Assembly (NCBI RefSeq): GCF_020215645.1
Contig: NZ_CP084058.1
Location: 372,001 to 436,000, forward strand
DNA: 64,000 bases
Source of the DNA: Nonomuraea gerenzanensis
GTDB taxonomy: Bacteria > Actinomycetota > Actinomycetes > Streptosporangiales > Streptosporangiaceae
Direction: 5' to 3'
The notes beneath the pieces were generated by a model, which was not told where the DNA came from, made no database searches, and saw nothing but the letters and a program-made list of their open reading frames with translations. A program made the position numbers and the translations under genes. This document shows positions 8,580 through 17,391 of the stretch, piece after piece. Numbering within the stretch: the first letter of the stretch is position 1; the number at the start of each line of letters is the position of its first letter.

Positions 8580-9587
8580 TTACTTCAGAATCAGGTGCGT
8601 GTCGCCGAACTCGTGCCACAGATATCCCTTTCGCAACGCTTCCTCGTACGCCCGCGCCAGCGCCGCCTCCCCCGCGATCGCGGTCAGCATGAGCAGGTGA
8701 CTGGAACGCGGCTCGTGCAACCCGGTGATCAACCCGGTGACAGCCCGCACCCCGACCTCGGGCGTGACGATGTGCCCCGTCCAGCCGGCCGACGCGGTGA
8801 CGTGCCCGTCGGCGTCCGCGGCCGACTCCAGCGCCCGCACCACCGTGGTGCCCGCCGCCACCACGCGCCCGCCGTTCTGCCTGGTGAGGTTCACCAGCGC
8901 GGCCGTGGCCGCCGGCACCTCGTACCGTTCCGCGTAGGGCGGCTCGTCCTTCTCCGTCGAGGCCACGCCCGTGTGCAGGGTGATCGGCGCGATGCCGATC
9001 CCGCGCGCCACCAGGGCCGTCACCAGCTCGACGGTGAACGGCCGCGCCGCGCTCGGCATCTCCGCGCTCCCCGGCACGGTCGCGAACACGGTCTGGTACG
9101 CCTCGATCGGCCAGTCCCGCTCCACGTACGAGTAGCGGATCGGCACCCCGTGCACCCGCAGGTACGCCTCCACGTCCCGGTCGAGCACCGCCCGCCACAG
9201 GCGCGGCGTCTCCCGCCCGACCAGCCGCAACGTGGCCCGCCCCGGCATCGGCAACCACTCGCCGGCCTCGCCCCCGCCGTACGGCTCCGACCCCTTGGCG
9301 GTACGGCGGCGCAGCTCGACCAGCCACGTGCCGTCCGGCCTGACGGTCGAGAAGTGCACGGCCAGGCGGTCCAGCCGGACGGCGGCGGGCAGCGTCGCCG
9401 AGTTGTTCACCACGATCAGGTCGCCGGGGTCCAGCAGGCCGGGCAGGTCGCTGAAGCGGTGGTGGGACGGATCCCGGTCGCCGCGCGAGACCATCAGGCG
9501 CACCGCGTCCCTGGCCATGCCCTTGGCCTCGGGCGGCTCGTGCGCCGACAGGCCGGGCGGCAGTGAGAAGTCCAGTGCGGCGGTCAT
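8580..9587 (-). CDS. QueA-like S-adenosylmethionine:tRNA ribosyltransferase-isomerase family protein, diverged
   Basis: A 335-residue protein aligning along its length with QueA (DPGDLIVVNNSATLPAAV, YQTVFATVPGSAEMPSA, ITLHTGVAS, VVAAGTTVVRALESAA, SSHLLMLTAIAG). QueA makes epoxyqueuosine in tRNA. However, the usual PTAGLHF segment is PSAARPF here, and NFHLP is GLHEP, so the substrate may differ. The ATG overlaps the stop of the upstream SDR gene in ATGA, indicating translational coupling. The stop at 8580 lies 99 nt before the DUF11 gene. No other queuosine gene is in the window. Confidence 0.75.
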   Translation of the reverse strand: MTAALDFSLPPGLSAHEPPEAKGMARDAVRLMVSRGDRDPSHHRFSDLPGLLDPGDLIVVNNSATLPAAVRLDRLAVHFSTVRPDGTWLVELRRRTAKGSEPYGGGEAGEWLPMPGRATLRLVGRETPRLWRAVLDRDVEAYLRVHGVPIRYSYVERDWPIEAYQTVFATVPGSAEMPSAARPFTVELVTALVARGIGIAPITLHTGVASTEKDEPPYAERYEVPAATAALVNLTRQNGGRVVAAGTTVVRALESAADADGHVTASAGWTGHIVTPEVGVRAVTGLITGLHEPRSSHLLMLTAIAGEAALARAYEEALRKGYLWHEFGDTHLILK

Positions 9588-10240
9588 TGCAGGCTCACCT
9601 TCCCGCTCGCCGGGCGGGAGCCGATCAGGTCGTGCAGGGCCACCGCGACCTTGGCGGGGTCCGTGGCGGCCGCGGCCTCCTCGGCGCCCACGGCGTCGGC
9701 GAGCATGCGGGTGTTCATCTCGCCGGGGTCCACCCACCAGACCCGCAGGCCGGGTTCCTCGGCGGACAGCACGTTGGAGAGCTGTTCCAGCGCGGCCTTG
9801 GTGGCGCCGTAGCCGCCCCAGCCCTCGTACGCGCCGGTCGCGGCGTCGGAGGTGATGTTCACGATCGAGCCGCGCGACGCGCGCAGCGCCGGCAGCGTGG
9901 CCTGGACGAGGGCGAGCGGAGCCGTCACGTTCGTCTCCAGCAGCGCCCTGAACGCGTCCAGCGGATAGCCCGCCAGCGGTGGCAGCGGCGTCACGCCCAG
10001 GTCGCTGGCGTTGTTGACCAGCAGGTCCAGCTCGGGCGCCGCCTCGGCCAGCCGCCGCACGTGCGCGGGGTCGGTCACGTCGCCGGGGATCGCGGTCGCG
10101 CCCAGCTCGTCGGCGGCCCGCCGCAGGTCGGAGGAGCCGCGGGCGGTGAGCACGAGGTTCCAGCCCGCGCCCGCCAGCGACCTGGCCAGGGCGAGCCCGA
10201 GTCCGCGGGAGGCGCCGGTGATAATCGCGGTGTTCGTCAT
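9584..10240 (-). CDS. Short-chain dehydrogenase/reductase
   Basis: A 218-residue SDR with the Rossmann motif TGASRGLGLA, the NNAS variant of NNAG, and the catalytic pair in ITSDAATGAYEGWGGYGATKAAL (Ser, Tyr-x-x-x-Lys). Substrate unknown. ATG at 10240. It is the first gene of a two-gene unit with the QueA-like gene (4-nt overlap). It diverges from the histidine kinase at 10334, and the intergenic region carries a GTCCTAGGAC palindrome. Confidence 0.85.
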   Translation of the reverse strand: MTNTAIITGASRGLGLALARSLAGAGWNLVLTARGSSDLRRAADELGATAIPGDVTDPAHVRRLAEAAPELDLLVNNASDLGVTPLPPLAGYPLDAFRALLETNVTAPLALVQATLPALRASRGSIVNITSDAATGAYEGWGGYGATKAALEQLSNVLSAEEPGLRVWWVDPGEMNTRMLADAVGAEEAAAATDPAKVAVALHDLIGSRPASGKVSLQ

Positions 10241-10308
10241 GTCTTCGACGGTAGGAACGCCACGCGCGCGGGACATCGGGCGCAAGGCCGTCGCGGCCTG
10301 GGCCCATC

Positions 10309-10318
10309 GTCCTAGGAC
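10309..10318. promoter_or_regulatory. GTCCTAGGAC palindrome, candidate response-regulator site
   Basis: A perfect 10-bp palindrome, extended to 16 bp with one mismatched pair (ATCGTCCTAGGACCAT). It lies directly before the TAGAGT -10 of the histidine kinase gene and about 70 nt before the divergent SDR. The same half-site (TAGGACC/GGTCCTA) recurs in a palindrome at 52765-52780 beside another NarL-type system. Autoregulation by the adjacent regulator is inferred. Confidence 0.45.
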
Positions 10319-10320
10319 CA

Positions 10321-10326
10321 TAGAGT
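10321..10326 (+). promoter_or_regulatory. -10 element for leaderless histidine kinase mRNA
   Basis: TAGAGT followed by 7 nt and then GTG 10334, the spacing typical of actinobacterial leaderless genes. Confidence 0.45.
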
Positions 10327-10333
10327 GGGGGCC

Positions 10334-11449
10334 GTGACCTCCGACCGAGACGAGATCCTGCAGGCGGTGAGCTCCGCGGTGCTCGCGGTCACCCGCCACC
10401 TGTCGGTCCGCGAGGTGCTGCAGGTCATCGTACGCTCCGCGCAGCGGCTGCTCGACGCCCGCTACGCCGCGCTCGGCGTGCCCGACGAGGACGGTTCGTT
10501 CGCCGAGTTCGTCGCCGAGGGCCTGACCGACAAGCAGTGGGACGCGATCGGGCCGCTGCCCAGGCAGCACGGCATGCTCGGCGCGATGCTGCGCGACGGC
10601 ACCCCGGTGCGGCTGCCCGACCTGCGCGAGGACGAGCGGTTCGAGTGGTGGCCGAAGGCGCACCCGGTGATGAAGGACTTCCTCGGGGTGCCGATCCGCG
10701 ACGGCGAGCGGGTGCTCGGCATCATCTTCCTGGCCAACAAGCGCGCCGGCGGCGGCTTCACCCAGGAGGACCAGGAGCTGCTCACGCTGTTCGCCGCGCA
10801 CGCCGCGATCGCGCTGATCAACGCCAGGCTGTACGAGCGCGGGCGCGAGCTGGCCATGGTCGAGGAGCGCAACCGGATGGCCAGGGAGCTGCACGACGCG
10901 GTCACCCAGAAGCTGTTCTCGCTGCGCCTGTCCGCGCAGGCCGCCGGCGCCATGCTGGACAAGGCCCCCGACAAGGCCGCCGCCGAGCTCGAACGCGTCC
11001 AGCGGCTGGCCGGCGAGGCCCTGTCCGAGCTGCGGGCGGTGATCGTCGAGCTGCGACCGGCCGAGCTCGACCGGCACGGGCTGTCCGAGACGCTGCGCAA
11101 GCACGTGCGCCTGCTCGACCGGCTGCATCCGGTCGCGGTCGCGTTCGAGTGCGGTGAGCTGCCGCCGCTCGACTCGGCGGTCGAGGTGGCGGTGCTGCGG
11201 GTGGCGCAGGAGGCGCTGCACAACGCGCTGCGGCACTCGGGGGCCGAGACGGTGACCGTGCGGCTGTCGTACGCCGACGGCAGGCTGGAGCTGGTGGTGC
11301 GTGACGACGGGAGCGGGTTCGAGCAGGCGGAGTCGCGCGGGCTCGGGCTCGCCTCGATGCGCGACAGGGCCGAGGCGATGGGCGGCGAGCTGTCGGTGGA
11401 GTCGGTGCCCGGCGCAGGCACCACCGTACGCGTGGAGGTGAGCGTGTGA
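10334..11449 (+). CDS. GAF-domain sensor histidine kinase (NarL partner type)
   Basis: A 371-residue cytoplasmic kinase. The GAF domain covers about residues 20-165. HisKA_3 begins at [17 protein letters not shown] with the phosphorylated histidine, and the HATPase domain ([34 protein letters not shown]) closes the protein. There is no membrane segment, so it senses an internal signal, as DevS/NreB-type kinases do. I chose GTG 10334 because a TAGAGT -10 sits 7 nt before it; GTG 10325 is an in-frame alternative. The stop overlaps the response-regulator start (GTGA), so the two are coupled. Confidence 0.9.
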   Translation: MTSDRDEILQAVSSAVLAVTRHLSVREVLQVIVRSAQRLLDARYAALGVPDEDGSFAEFVAEGLTDKQWDAIGPLPRQHGMLGAMLRDGTPVRLPDLREDERFEWWPKAHPVMKDFLGVPIRDGERVLGIIFLANKRAGGGFTQEDQELLTLFAAHAAIALINARLYERGRELAMVEERNRMARELHDAVTQKLFSLRLSAQAAGAMLDKAPDKAAAELERVQRLAGEALSELRAVIVELRPAELDRHGLSETLRKHVRLLDRLHPVAVAFECGELPPLDSAVEVAVLRVAQEALHNALRHSGAETVTVRLSYADGRLELVVRDDGSGFEQAESRGLGLASMRDRAEAMGGELSVESVPGAGTTVRVEVSV

Positions 11450-12069
11450 TCCGGGTGCTGATCGCCGACGACCATCCGGTCGTGCGGCAGGGGCTGCGGA
11501 CGTTCCTCGACCTGCAGGACGACATCACGGTCGTCGGCGAGGCGGCCGACGGGGCGCAGGCCGTCGAGCTGGTCGGGGAGCTGGCGCCCGACGTGCTGCT
11601 GCTCGACCTGAAGATGCCCGTCATGGACGGGCTCGGCGCGCTCGAACGCCTGTCGGGCACCGGCACCAGGATCGTGGTGCTGACCTCGGTGAGCGACCCC
11701 TCCGACGTGGGGCCCGCGATGCGGGCGGGCGCCGCCGGGTTCCTCTACAAGGACGTCGATCCGCCCGCGCTCGTCCAGGCCGTCCGCGCCGTGCACGGCG
11801 GCCAGGTGCTGCTGGCCCCGGAGGCGGCGGAGGCGATGCTGGCCACGGCGGCGGCGCAGGCGGCCGTCCCGGCGCCGGTGCCGCTGACCGAGCGCGAGCG
11901 CGAGGTGCTCGCGCTGATCGCGGCGGGCCGCTCCAACCGGGAGATCGCGCGCAGCCTGGCCGTCGCGGAGAAGACGGTCAAGACGCACGTCTCGAACGTG
12001 CTGATGAAGCTGGGTGTCCAGGACCGCACCCAGGCCGCGCTGTACGCGGTACGGCACGGCCTGGGCTGA
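11446..12069 (+). CDS. NarL/FixJ-family response regulator
   Basis: A 207-residue two-domain regulator. The receiver domain has the acidic pair in IADDHP and the phosphorylation site Asp54 in [12 protein letters not shown]. The C-terminal LuxR-type HTH reads [17 protein letters not shown] and [14 protein letters not shown]. It is the cognate partner of the GAF kinase, with a 4-nt overlap. The GTCCTAGGAC palindrome at 10309 is a plausible binding site. Converges with the DUF11 gene, 9 nt away. Confidence 0.92.
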   Translation: MIRVLIADDHPVVRQGLRTFLDLQDDITVVGEAADGAQAVELVGELAPDVLLLDLKMPVMDGLGALERLSGTGTRIVVLTSVSDPSDVGPAMRAGAAGFLYKDVDPPALVQAVRAVHGGQVLLAPEAAEAMLATAAAQAAVPAPVPLTEREREVLALIAAGRSNREIARSLAVAEKTVKTHVSNVLMKLGVQDRTQAALYAVRHGLG

Positions 12070-12078
12070 AGGGTGCTC

Positions 12079-12729
12079 TTAGGTGTCCTTCTTCTTGTTC
12101 GATTCCTCGTGGCTGGCGGGCGGGTTGTAGTCCTTGACCGGAGGCGGCGGCGTCCAGCTCCTGCCCGGGTTGCGCGGCGGGGTGACGATCTTCGTCTTGA
12201 CCGTCTTGAGGTCGTAGTGGTGCTTGATGCCCAGGCGCTTGAGCTCGGCCTCGCTCATGTTCTCCATGCCCTGGTCGACGTCGAACGAGATCACGCCGAG
12301 CCGGGCGGTGGCCGTGCCCTTGGTGCCGCTCTTGAGCGTGACCTGGAAGTTCAGCCAGTCGGTCTTGCCCTTCATCAGCGCCAGCGGGCCCCAGCACCAG
12401 AACCACTGGCCCTCCCACTCGCACTTGGTGCCCTTGGGGCCGCCCCAGCGCAGGGTGGGCTTGACGCCCTTGGGCACCTGGCCGCCGATGTAGTAATAGT
12501 CGGCGTAGTGCGGGCCGAGGTTCTTGGCCCGGAGGTAATAAGTGATCTTTCCGCCGCGTTTGGTGCTCTTGTTGTACTTCACGGAGATCTTGAAGTTCGA
12601 GTACGGCGCGACGGTGATGCCGGCGGTGCGGGCCACGGTGACCGGGGTCGCGGCGCTCGCCTGGCCGGGAACGGCCAGGGGCACGGCGGCCAGTCCACCG
12701 GCTAAGAACAGGCTGAAGCTTCTGCGCAT
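12079..12729 (-). CDS. Secreted DUF11-like protein (paralogue 2)
   Basis: A 216-residue exported protein, paralogous to 7953-8480. The signal peptide (MRRSFSLFLAGGLAAVPLA) ends near GQASA. The DUF11-like part has PYSNFKISVKYNK and GGKITYYLRAKNLGPHYAD, and a Trp-rich loop (CEWEGQWFWCWG) with two cysteines. The shared C-terminal motif is DVDQGMENMSEAELKRLGI followed by KTVKTKIV, then a proline-rich tail ending in EESNKKKDT that paralogue 1 lacks. ATG 12729 has GGGGAG about 7 nt upstream; longer in-frame starts lack support. Function unknown. Confidence 0.8.
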   Translation of the reverse strand: MRRSFSLFLAGGLAAVPLAVPGQASAATPVTVARTAGITVAPYSNFKISVKYNKSTKRGGKITYYLRAKNLGPHYADYYYIGGQVPKGVKPTLRWGGPKGTKCEWEGQWFWCWGPLALMKGKTDWLNFQVTLKSGTKGTATARLGVISFDVDQGMENMSEAELKRLGIKHHYDLKTVKTKIVTPPRNPGRSWTPPPPVKDYNPPASHEESNKKKDT

Positions 12730-12790
12730 GTGACGGCTCCCCGTACGGTGCTGGAAATCCCCGATCTTCTCCATGATTATTGCGTAGGGC

Positions 12791-12805
12791 AAATTCTTCG
12801 CAAAG
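12791..12805 (-). promoter_or_regulatory. Shared upstream motif of the DUF11 paralogues (copy 2)
   Basis: The plus strand reads AAATTCTTCGCAAAG, about 62-76 nt before the DUF11 start at 12729; compare AAATCTTCGTAAAG before paralogue 1. Confidence 0.4.
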
Positions 12806-12899
12806 AGCGATGATCTTTCGTGACCTGGGATGGCTTGCGGGGTTCTCCGTACGTTCATCACGCTTGTGATCGGGGGTCAAGCACAAGGGGGAGGACCAG

Positions 12900-15722
12900 G
12901 TGCCTGAAACGCACCCCTTACAGTCCGGTGATCCGGTCACGCTGGGCAGCTACCGGTTACTCGGGCGCCTGGGCAAGGGTGCGCAGGGAATCGTCTACAA
13001 GGCCGAGTCGCCCGACGGGCGGCTGGTGGCGATCAAGCTGCTGAACACCCGGCTCGACAAGCCGGGCCTGGACTCCGAACGCTTCCTGCGCGAGGTGGCC
13101 GCCGCGCGCCGGGTCGCCCAGTTCTGTACGGCGCAGGTGCTCGGGGCGCACATGGACGGGGAGCAGCCGTACATCGTCAGCGAGCTGGTGGACGGGGTGT
13201 CGCTGCAGGTGGTGGTGCAGCGGGAGGGGCCTCGCCAGGGCGGCGCCCTCTACCGCCTGGCCGTCGGCACGGTGACCGCGCTGGCCGCCATCCATCGGGC
13301 GGGGATCGTGCACCGGGACTTCAAGCCGAGCAACGTGCTGCTCGGGACCGACGGGCCTCGGGTGATCGACTTCGGCATCGCGCGGGCGCTCGACTCGGCG
13401 ATGACGATCAGCAGCGGGGTGGTGGGAACACCCGCTTACATGTCGCCTGAGCAGATCTCGGGTGAGCGGGTGGGGCCTGCCAGCGATCTGTTCAGCTGGG
13501 CTTTGACGATGATGTACGCGGCTACGGGGCGGCCCGCGTTCGGGCAGGACAGTTTGCCGGCGGTGATTTATCGGGTGATGAATGAGGAGCCCGATCTTTC
13601 GGTGGTGCCGGATGAGCTGCGGGGGGTTGTGCAGGCCTGTCTGCTGAAGCGGGCGGAGGATCGGCCTTCTGCGGCTGAGGTGTTGTTCTCGTTGCTGGAG
13701 AACCAGGGGGAGAGGGCGGGGGCGGATGATGAGGGGGCGTTGACCACCGGGTCGCAGGTCGCCGCTGAGCAGGGTCGTTCTTCTGGTTCTGGTGGTGGGG
13801 TGCGGGCTGAGCTTGGTGATGGGCCTGGGCCTGGGCCTGGGATCGGGGCTGGGGCTGGGGCTGGGGCTGGGGGTGCTGCGGCGGGAGGTGGCTGGGCTGC
13901 GCCGGACAGCCGCCCGTCCTGGTCCGCGCCCGCCGCCTCCGACTGGGTCAGCCCGACCGGGTGGGTCAGCCCGTCGGGGGAGGGCTACCCGCCGCCCCCA
14001 GGGCCGTCTGCCGGGCCGCCGCCCGCTCTGGGGCCGCCCGCGGGAGCGCCGTCTGCTGGGACGCCCGCCGCGCACGTGCCTCGTCCGCCCGCGCGGGCAG
14101 CGATCGCTGGGCATTTGCCTGACGCGCCGCAGGGCGGTCGAGGGCCCATGCCCGCCCAGGCGCCCGCGCAGAGCCAACCGCCCGTGCCGGGTCAGGCGCC
14201 TGTGCAGGGGCGGTCAGCCGCGCAAGGCCGAGCGCCCGCGAGCGCGCAGGCGCCGCACGCGGGGCAGGCGCCCGGCCTCACGCCGCCGGGCGGGCGAGCA
14301 CCAGGGCGCGTGCCCATGGGCGGGCAGGGGGCTGGGCCCGGGGTGCCGGTTCGGGGTGCGGCGTATGAGCAGCGGGGTGACGGGAACGACGCGTTCTTCA
14401 GGCACGCCTCCGCCGAGGAGAAGCCCGACGAGGTGCGGGCGAGGCGGAAGCGGGCGGTGCTGGTGTCGGTGACGCTGGTGGCCGCGCTGACCCTCGCGGG
14501 CGGCGTCCTGTACTTCGGCCCGAGCCTGTTCGGCGACGGCGGGACGGTGGCCCAGGCGACCACGCCCGCCACCGCCACCGCACAGACCACGGCACAGACG
14601 ACGGCACAGACGACGGCGGACACGACGGCACCTCCGACCCCGGCGCGGAGCCAGACCATCCCCACGCCGACGCAGGTGACCCCGACCTCGCCCCCGACCC
14701 CGCCCCCGAGCGCCACCCCGACCACGACCGCGGCGCCCGCCGAGGTGGGGCAGGCGACGGTGCCCGTGCTGGGCAAGCAGGACGGCAAGTCGCTCAAGGG
14801 CCACACCAGAGGCGTCCAGACGCTGTCAGCCGTCCGCACCGGCGACAAGACCTGGCTGGTCACGGGCGGCCAGGACGGCCGGGTGCGATTGTGGGACCTG
14901 GCGGGGCACAAGTCGCTGGCCACGATGAAGGGCCACAGCGAGGAGGTGTACGCGGTCGCCTGCGTGATGATGGGCAAGACCCCCATGGCCGTCTCCGGCG
15001 GCTACGACGGCAGCGTCCGCCTGTGGAACCTCAAGACCCGCAAGGGCAAGGTGCTCGGCTGGCACGGCGACGCGGTGTACGCGGTGGCGCTGACGAAGGT
15101 CAAGGGCAGGTACGTGGCGGTGACGGGCGACGCCAACGGCTACCTGAAGTTCTGGGACCTGAGCAAGCGCAAGGCGACGGGCAAGATGATCAGAGCCCAC
15201 CGCAAGCCGGTGAACTGGCTCAGCGCCACCCACCTCGGCGACCGCGCGGTGGCGGTCTCCGCGAGTGAGGACGAGACGCTGCGCCTGTGGGATCTGTCCT
15301 CGCGCAAGCAGTACGGCAAGACGTACAAGGGCCACTCGAAGGGCGTGTACGCGGTGGCGGTGTCGAAGGTGGACGGCAAGACGGTCGTGGCCTCGGGCGG
15401 TAAAGACGGAAAAATCCGGATCTGGGATGCGAAGAGCGGCAAGACGATCGGCACCATGTCGGGCCACAAGAAGATCGTCTACTCGCTGTCCTTCGGCACT
15501 CTGAACGACAGGACCGTCCTGCTGTCGGGCGGCACCGACGGCACGATGCGCCTCTGGGACCCGGAGACCCGCAAGGCACTCGGCAAGCCGGTCAAGGCGC
15601 ACAAGAGCGGCGTGTACGCCGTCGGCATCGTCCCCGTGGAGGAGGGGATGTCCATCGTCTCGGCCGGCAAGGACAAGCTGGTGCGGGTGTGGAAGGCCGG
15701 GGACGAGGCTATTGGTTCCTGA
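12900..15722 (+). CDS. Transmembrane Ser/Thr protein kinase with WD40 repeat extracellular domain
   Basis: A 940-residue Hanks-type kinase. The kinase domain spans about residues 17-270: glycine loop GRLGKGAQGIVYK, Lys46 in VAIKLL, catalytic Asp140 in HRDFKPSN, DFG at 157-159 and APE-like SPEQ. Residues about 275-510 are a low-complexity Gly/Ala/Pro/Gln linker. One membrane helix follows (about 519-539, LVSVTLVAALTLAGGVLYF). A Thr-rich stretch with a TTAQ repeat comes next, then about seven WD40 blades (about 630-935) with LWDL/IWDA endings. The sensor propeller should lie outside the cell. GTG start 12900 follows GGGGGAGGA. The 3' end overlaps the convergent gene by 14 nt. Confidence 0.93.
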   Translation: MPETHPLQSGDPVTLGSYRLLGRLGKGAQGIVYKAESPDGRLVAIKLLNTRLDKPGLDSERFLREVAAARRVAQFCTAQVLGAHMDGEQPYIVSELVDGVSLQVVVQREGPRQGGALYRLAVGTVTALAAIHRAGIVHRDFKPSNVLLGTDGPRVIDFGIARALDSAMTISSGVVGTPAYMSPEQISGERVGPASDLFSWALTMMYAATGRPAFGQDSLPAVIYRVMNEEPDLSVVPDELRGVVQACLLKRAEDRPSAAEVLFSLLENQGERAGADDEGALTTGSQVAAEQGRSSGSGGGVRAELGDGPGPGPGIGAGAGAGAGGAAAGGGWAAPDSRPSWSAPAASDWVSPTGWVSPSGEGYPPPPGPSAGPPPALGPPAGAPSAGTPAAHVPRPPARAAIAGHLPDAPQGGRGPMPAQAPAQSQPPVPGQAPVQGRSAAQGRAPASAQAPHAGQAPGLTPPGGRAPGRVPMGGQGAGPGVPVRGAAYEQRGDGNDAFFRHASAEEKPDEVRARRKRAVLVSVTLVAALTLAGGVLYFGPSLFGDGGTVAQATTPATATAQTTAQTTAQTTADTTAPPTPARSQTIPTPTQVTPTSPPTPPPSATPTTTAAPAEVGQATVPVLGKQDGKSLKGHTRGVQTLSAVRTGDKTWLVTGGQDGRVRLWDLAGHKSLATMKGHSEEVYAVACVMMGKTPMAVSGGYDGSVRLWNLKTRKGKVLGWHGDAVYAVALTKVKGRYVAVTGDANGYLKFWDLSKRKATGKMIRAHRKPVNWLSATHLGDRAVAVSASEDETLRLWDLSSRKQYGKTYKGHSKGVYAVAVSKVDGKTVVASGGKDGKIRIWDAKSGKTIGTMSGHKKIVYSLSFGTLNDRTVLLSGGTDGTMRLWDPETRKALGKPVKAHKSGVYAVGIVPVEEGMSIVSAGKDKLVRVWKAGDEAIGS
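13822..13871. repeat. Simple GGGCCT/GGGGCT repeats in the kinase linker
   Basis: Runs of GGGCCT and GGGGCT units encode the Gly-Pro then Gly-Ala low-complexity stretch of the kinase linker. They are likely prone to slippage in multiples of six bases, which keeps frame. Confidence 0.6.
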
Positions 15723-16425
15723 CGGGCTCGAAGATCGCGTGGTGCGCCGCCACGAGCGCGCGGCGTACCGCACGGTCGAGCTCGCGCAGCGCGGCGCCGC
15801 GTGCGGCGACCTGCCCGGAGGTGAGCCCCCGCTCGTCGGCCAGGCGCAGCACCGCCGCCAGCCGCGTGGCCAGGGTGGAGACGCGGTGCGCGCGGCCGGG
15901 GTAGCCGGGCGCCAGCTCGCCGCCGCGGCCGAGCCGGTCGGGGCGGTCCTGCACGGGGCCGTCGACGGAGGTCAGGGCCTCGGTGGCGGAGCGCATCGCG
16001 TCGGACAGCTCCCGCTCCGCCTCGGCCAGCGACGGCAGGTCATGGCGTACGGGCCCGGCGTCGTGCACCTCCAGCCGTACCCCGACATAGGACGACCCGC
16101 GCCGGTCGGGCAGGGGCACGAGGCCGAGGTTGCGGTCGGCGAGCACGGCGATGGCCGCCTGGCCGGCGTCGACGGCGGCGGAGTTGAACGACGGCGGGCC
16201 GGACAGCCCGAGCGGGTCTCCGGGCGCGGGCAGGGCCAGCCGCAGCTCGCTCAGGCCCTCGGCGCGCAGGTTTGCGAGGTATTTACGCAGGGGCACGTCA
16301 CCCGCGACGGCGGGCCCGCCGACGGCTTCCACGTGGTCAGCCGCCTCGTCGAGCCCCACGTGACCGGACAGCCACGCGTTGCCCCAGGCGACCAGGGACG
16401 GACAGACAGGCGATTCAGGGCGCAC
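15709..16425 (-). CDS. Conserved hypothetical protein (238 aa)
   Basis: A cytoplasmic-looking protein of 238 residues that I cannot assign to a named family. It has no signal peptide or membrane segment and is rich in Ala, Leu and Arg. GTG start at 16425. On the coding strand TATCGT lies exactly 6 nt before the GTG, so the gene is probably leaderless. It converges with the WD40 kinase (14-nt overlap) and diverges from the ABC ATPase. Confidence 0.7.
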   Translation of the reverse strand: MRPESPVCPSLVAWGNAWLSGHVGLDEAADHVEAVGGPAVAGDVPLRKYLANLRAEGLSELRLALPAPGDPLGLSGPPSFNSAAVDAGQAAIAVLADRNLGLVPLPDRRGSSYVGVRLEVHDAGPVRHDLPSLAEAERELSDAMRSATEALTSVDGPVQDRPDRLGRGGELAPGYPGRAHRVSTLATRLAAVLRLADERGLTSGQVAARGAALRELDRAVRRALVAAHHAIFEPVRNQ

Positions 16426-16431
16426 CGATCC

Positions 16432-16437
16432 ACGATA
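16432..16437 (-). promoter_or_regulatory. -10 element (TATCGT) for a leaderless gene
   Basis: TATCGT on the minus strand, 6 nt before the GTG at 16425; no ribosome site is visible. Confidence 0.4.
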
Positions 16438-16493
16438 AGCGCTCGCCCTGCAATAGGTTTGTCCCGAGGGTGACTCCTAAGGAGGTATCGGGG

Positions 16494-17282
16494 ATGGGTG
16501 GTCAGGTGCTGCGGCTCCAGGACGTCGCCGTCAGGCGCGACGGAGCGGCCCTGTTGCGCGGCATCGACTGGACGGTCAACGGTGACGAGCGGTGGGCCGT
16601 CATCGGTCCCAACGGCGCGGGCAAGACGACGTTGCTGCAGGTCGCCGGCACGTTGCTGTATCCGAGCGAGGGTGTCGTCGAGGTGCTGGGTGAGCGGCTG
16701 GGGCAGGCGGACGTCTTCGACCTGCGACCCAGGATCGGGCTGGCGAGCGCCGCGCTGGCCGAGCGCATCCCGCCGGAGGAGAAGGTCATCGACCTCGTCC
16801 TGACCGCCTCGTACGGCATCATGGGCCGCTGGACGGAGGAGTACGACTCCAACGACGTGACGAGGGCCGTGGAGCTGATCGACATGATGGGCGCCGCCCA
16901 TCTGATCAGGCGGCGGTTCGGCACCCTGTCGGAGGGCGAGCGCAAGCGGGTGCAGATCGCCCGCGCGCTGATGCCCGACCCCGAGATGCTCCTGCTCGAC
17001 GAGCCGGCCGCCGGGCTCGACCTGGGCGGCAGGGAGGATCTGGTGCGCCGCCTGTCGGTGCTGGCCGGCGACTACCGATCGCCGACGCTGGTGCTGGTGA
17101 CGCACCATGTGGAGGAGGTGCCGGCCGGGTTCACGCACGCGTTGCTGCTGCGGCACGGCTCGGTGGTGGCGCAGGGGCCGCTGGAGCACGTGATGACCGC
17201 CGACAACCTCTCGCAGACGTTCGGGGTGCCGCTGACGCTGGATCGCAGCGCGGAGGGCCGCTGGTACGCGCGCGCTCACTAG
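16494..17282 (+). CDS. ABC transporter ATP-binding protein (stand-alone)
   Basis: A 262-residue ATPase: Walker A GPNGAGKTT, signature LSEGERKR, Walker B MLLLDEPAAGLDL and H-loop VLVTHHVEEV. The LSEGE signature and overall form match the YlmA/ModF-like ATPases often found without a permease. The ATG is preceded by AAGGAGGT at the proper distance. No permease gene adjoins, so it may act on a distant membrane partner or have a non-transport role. Confidence 0.88.
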   Translation: MGGQVLRLQDVAVRRDGAALLRGIDWTVNGDERWAVIGPNGAGKTTLLQVAGTLLYPSEGVVEVLGERLGQADVFDLRPRIGLASAALAERIPPEEKVIDLVLTASYGIMGRWTEEYDSNDVTRAVELIDMMGAAHLIRRRFGTLSEGERKRVQIARALMPDPEMLLLDEPAAGLDLGGREDLVRRLSVLAGDYRSPTLVLVTHHVEEVPAGFTHALLLRHGSVVAQGPLEHVMTADNLSQTFGVPLTLDRSAEGRWYARAH

Positions 17283-17391
17283 CCGCGGACGCGCGTGCTC
17301 ACTAGATCGCCATTTATGGTGATAAAAGACGCCGATACCTCAAACCAAATAGGATCTACGTAGTCGGTTCCCTCGACTCCGGAGCGTCGCC

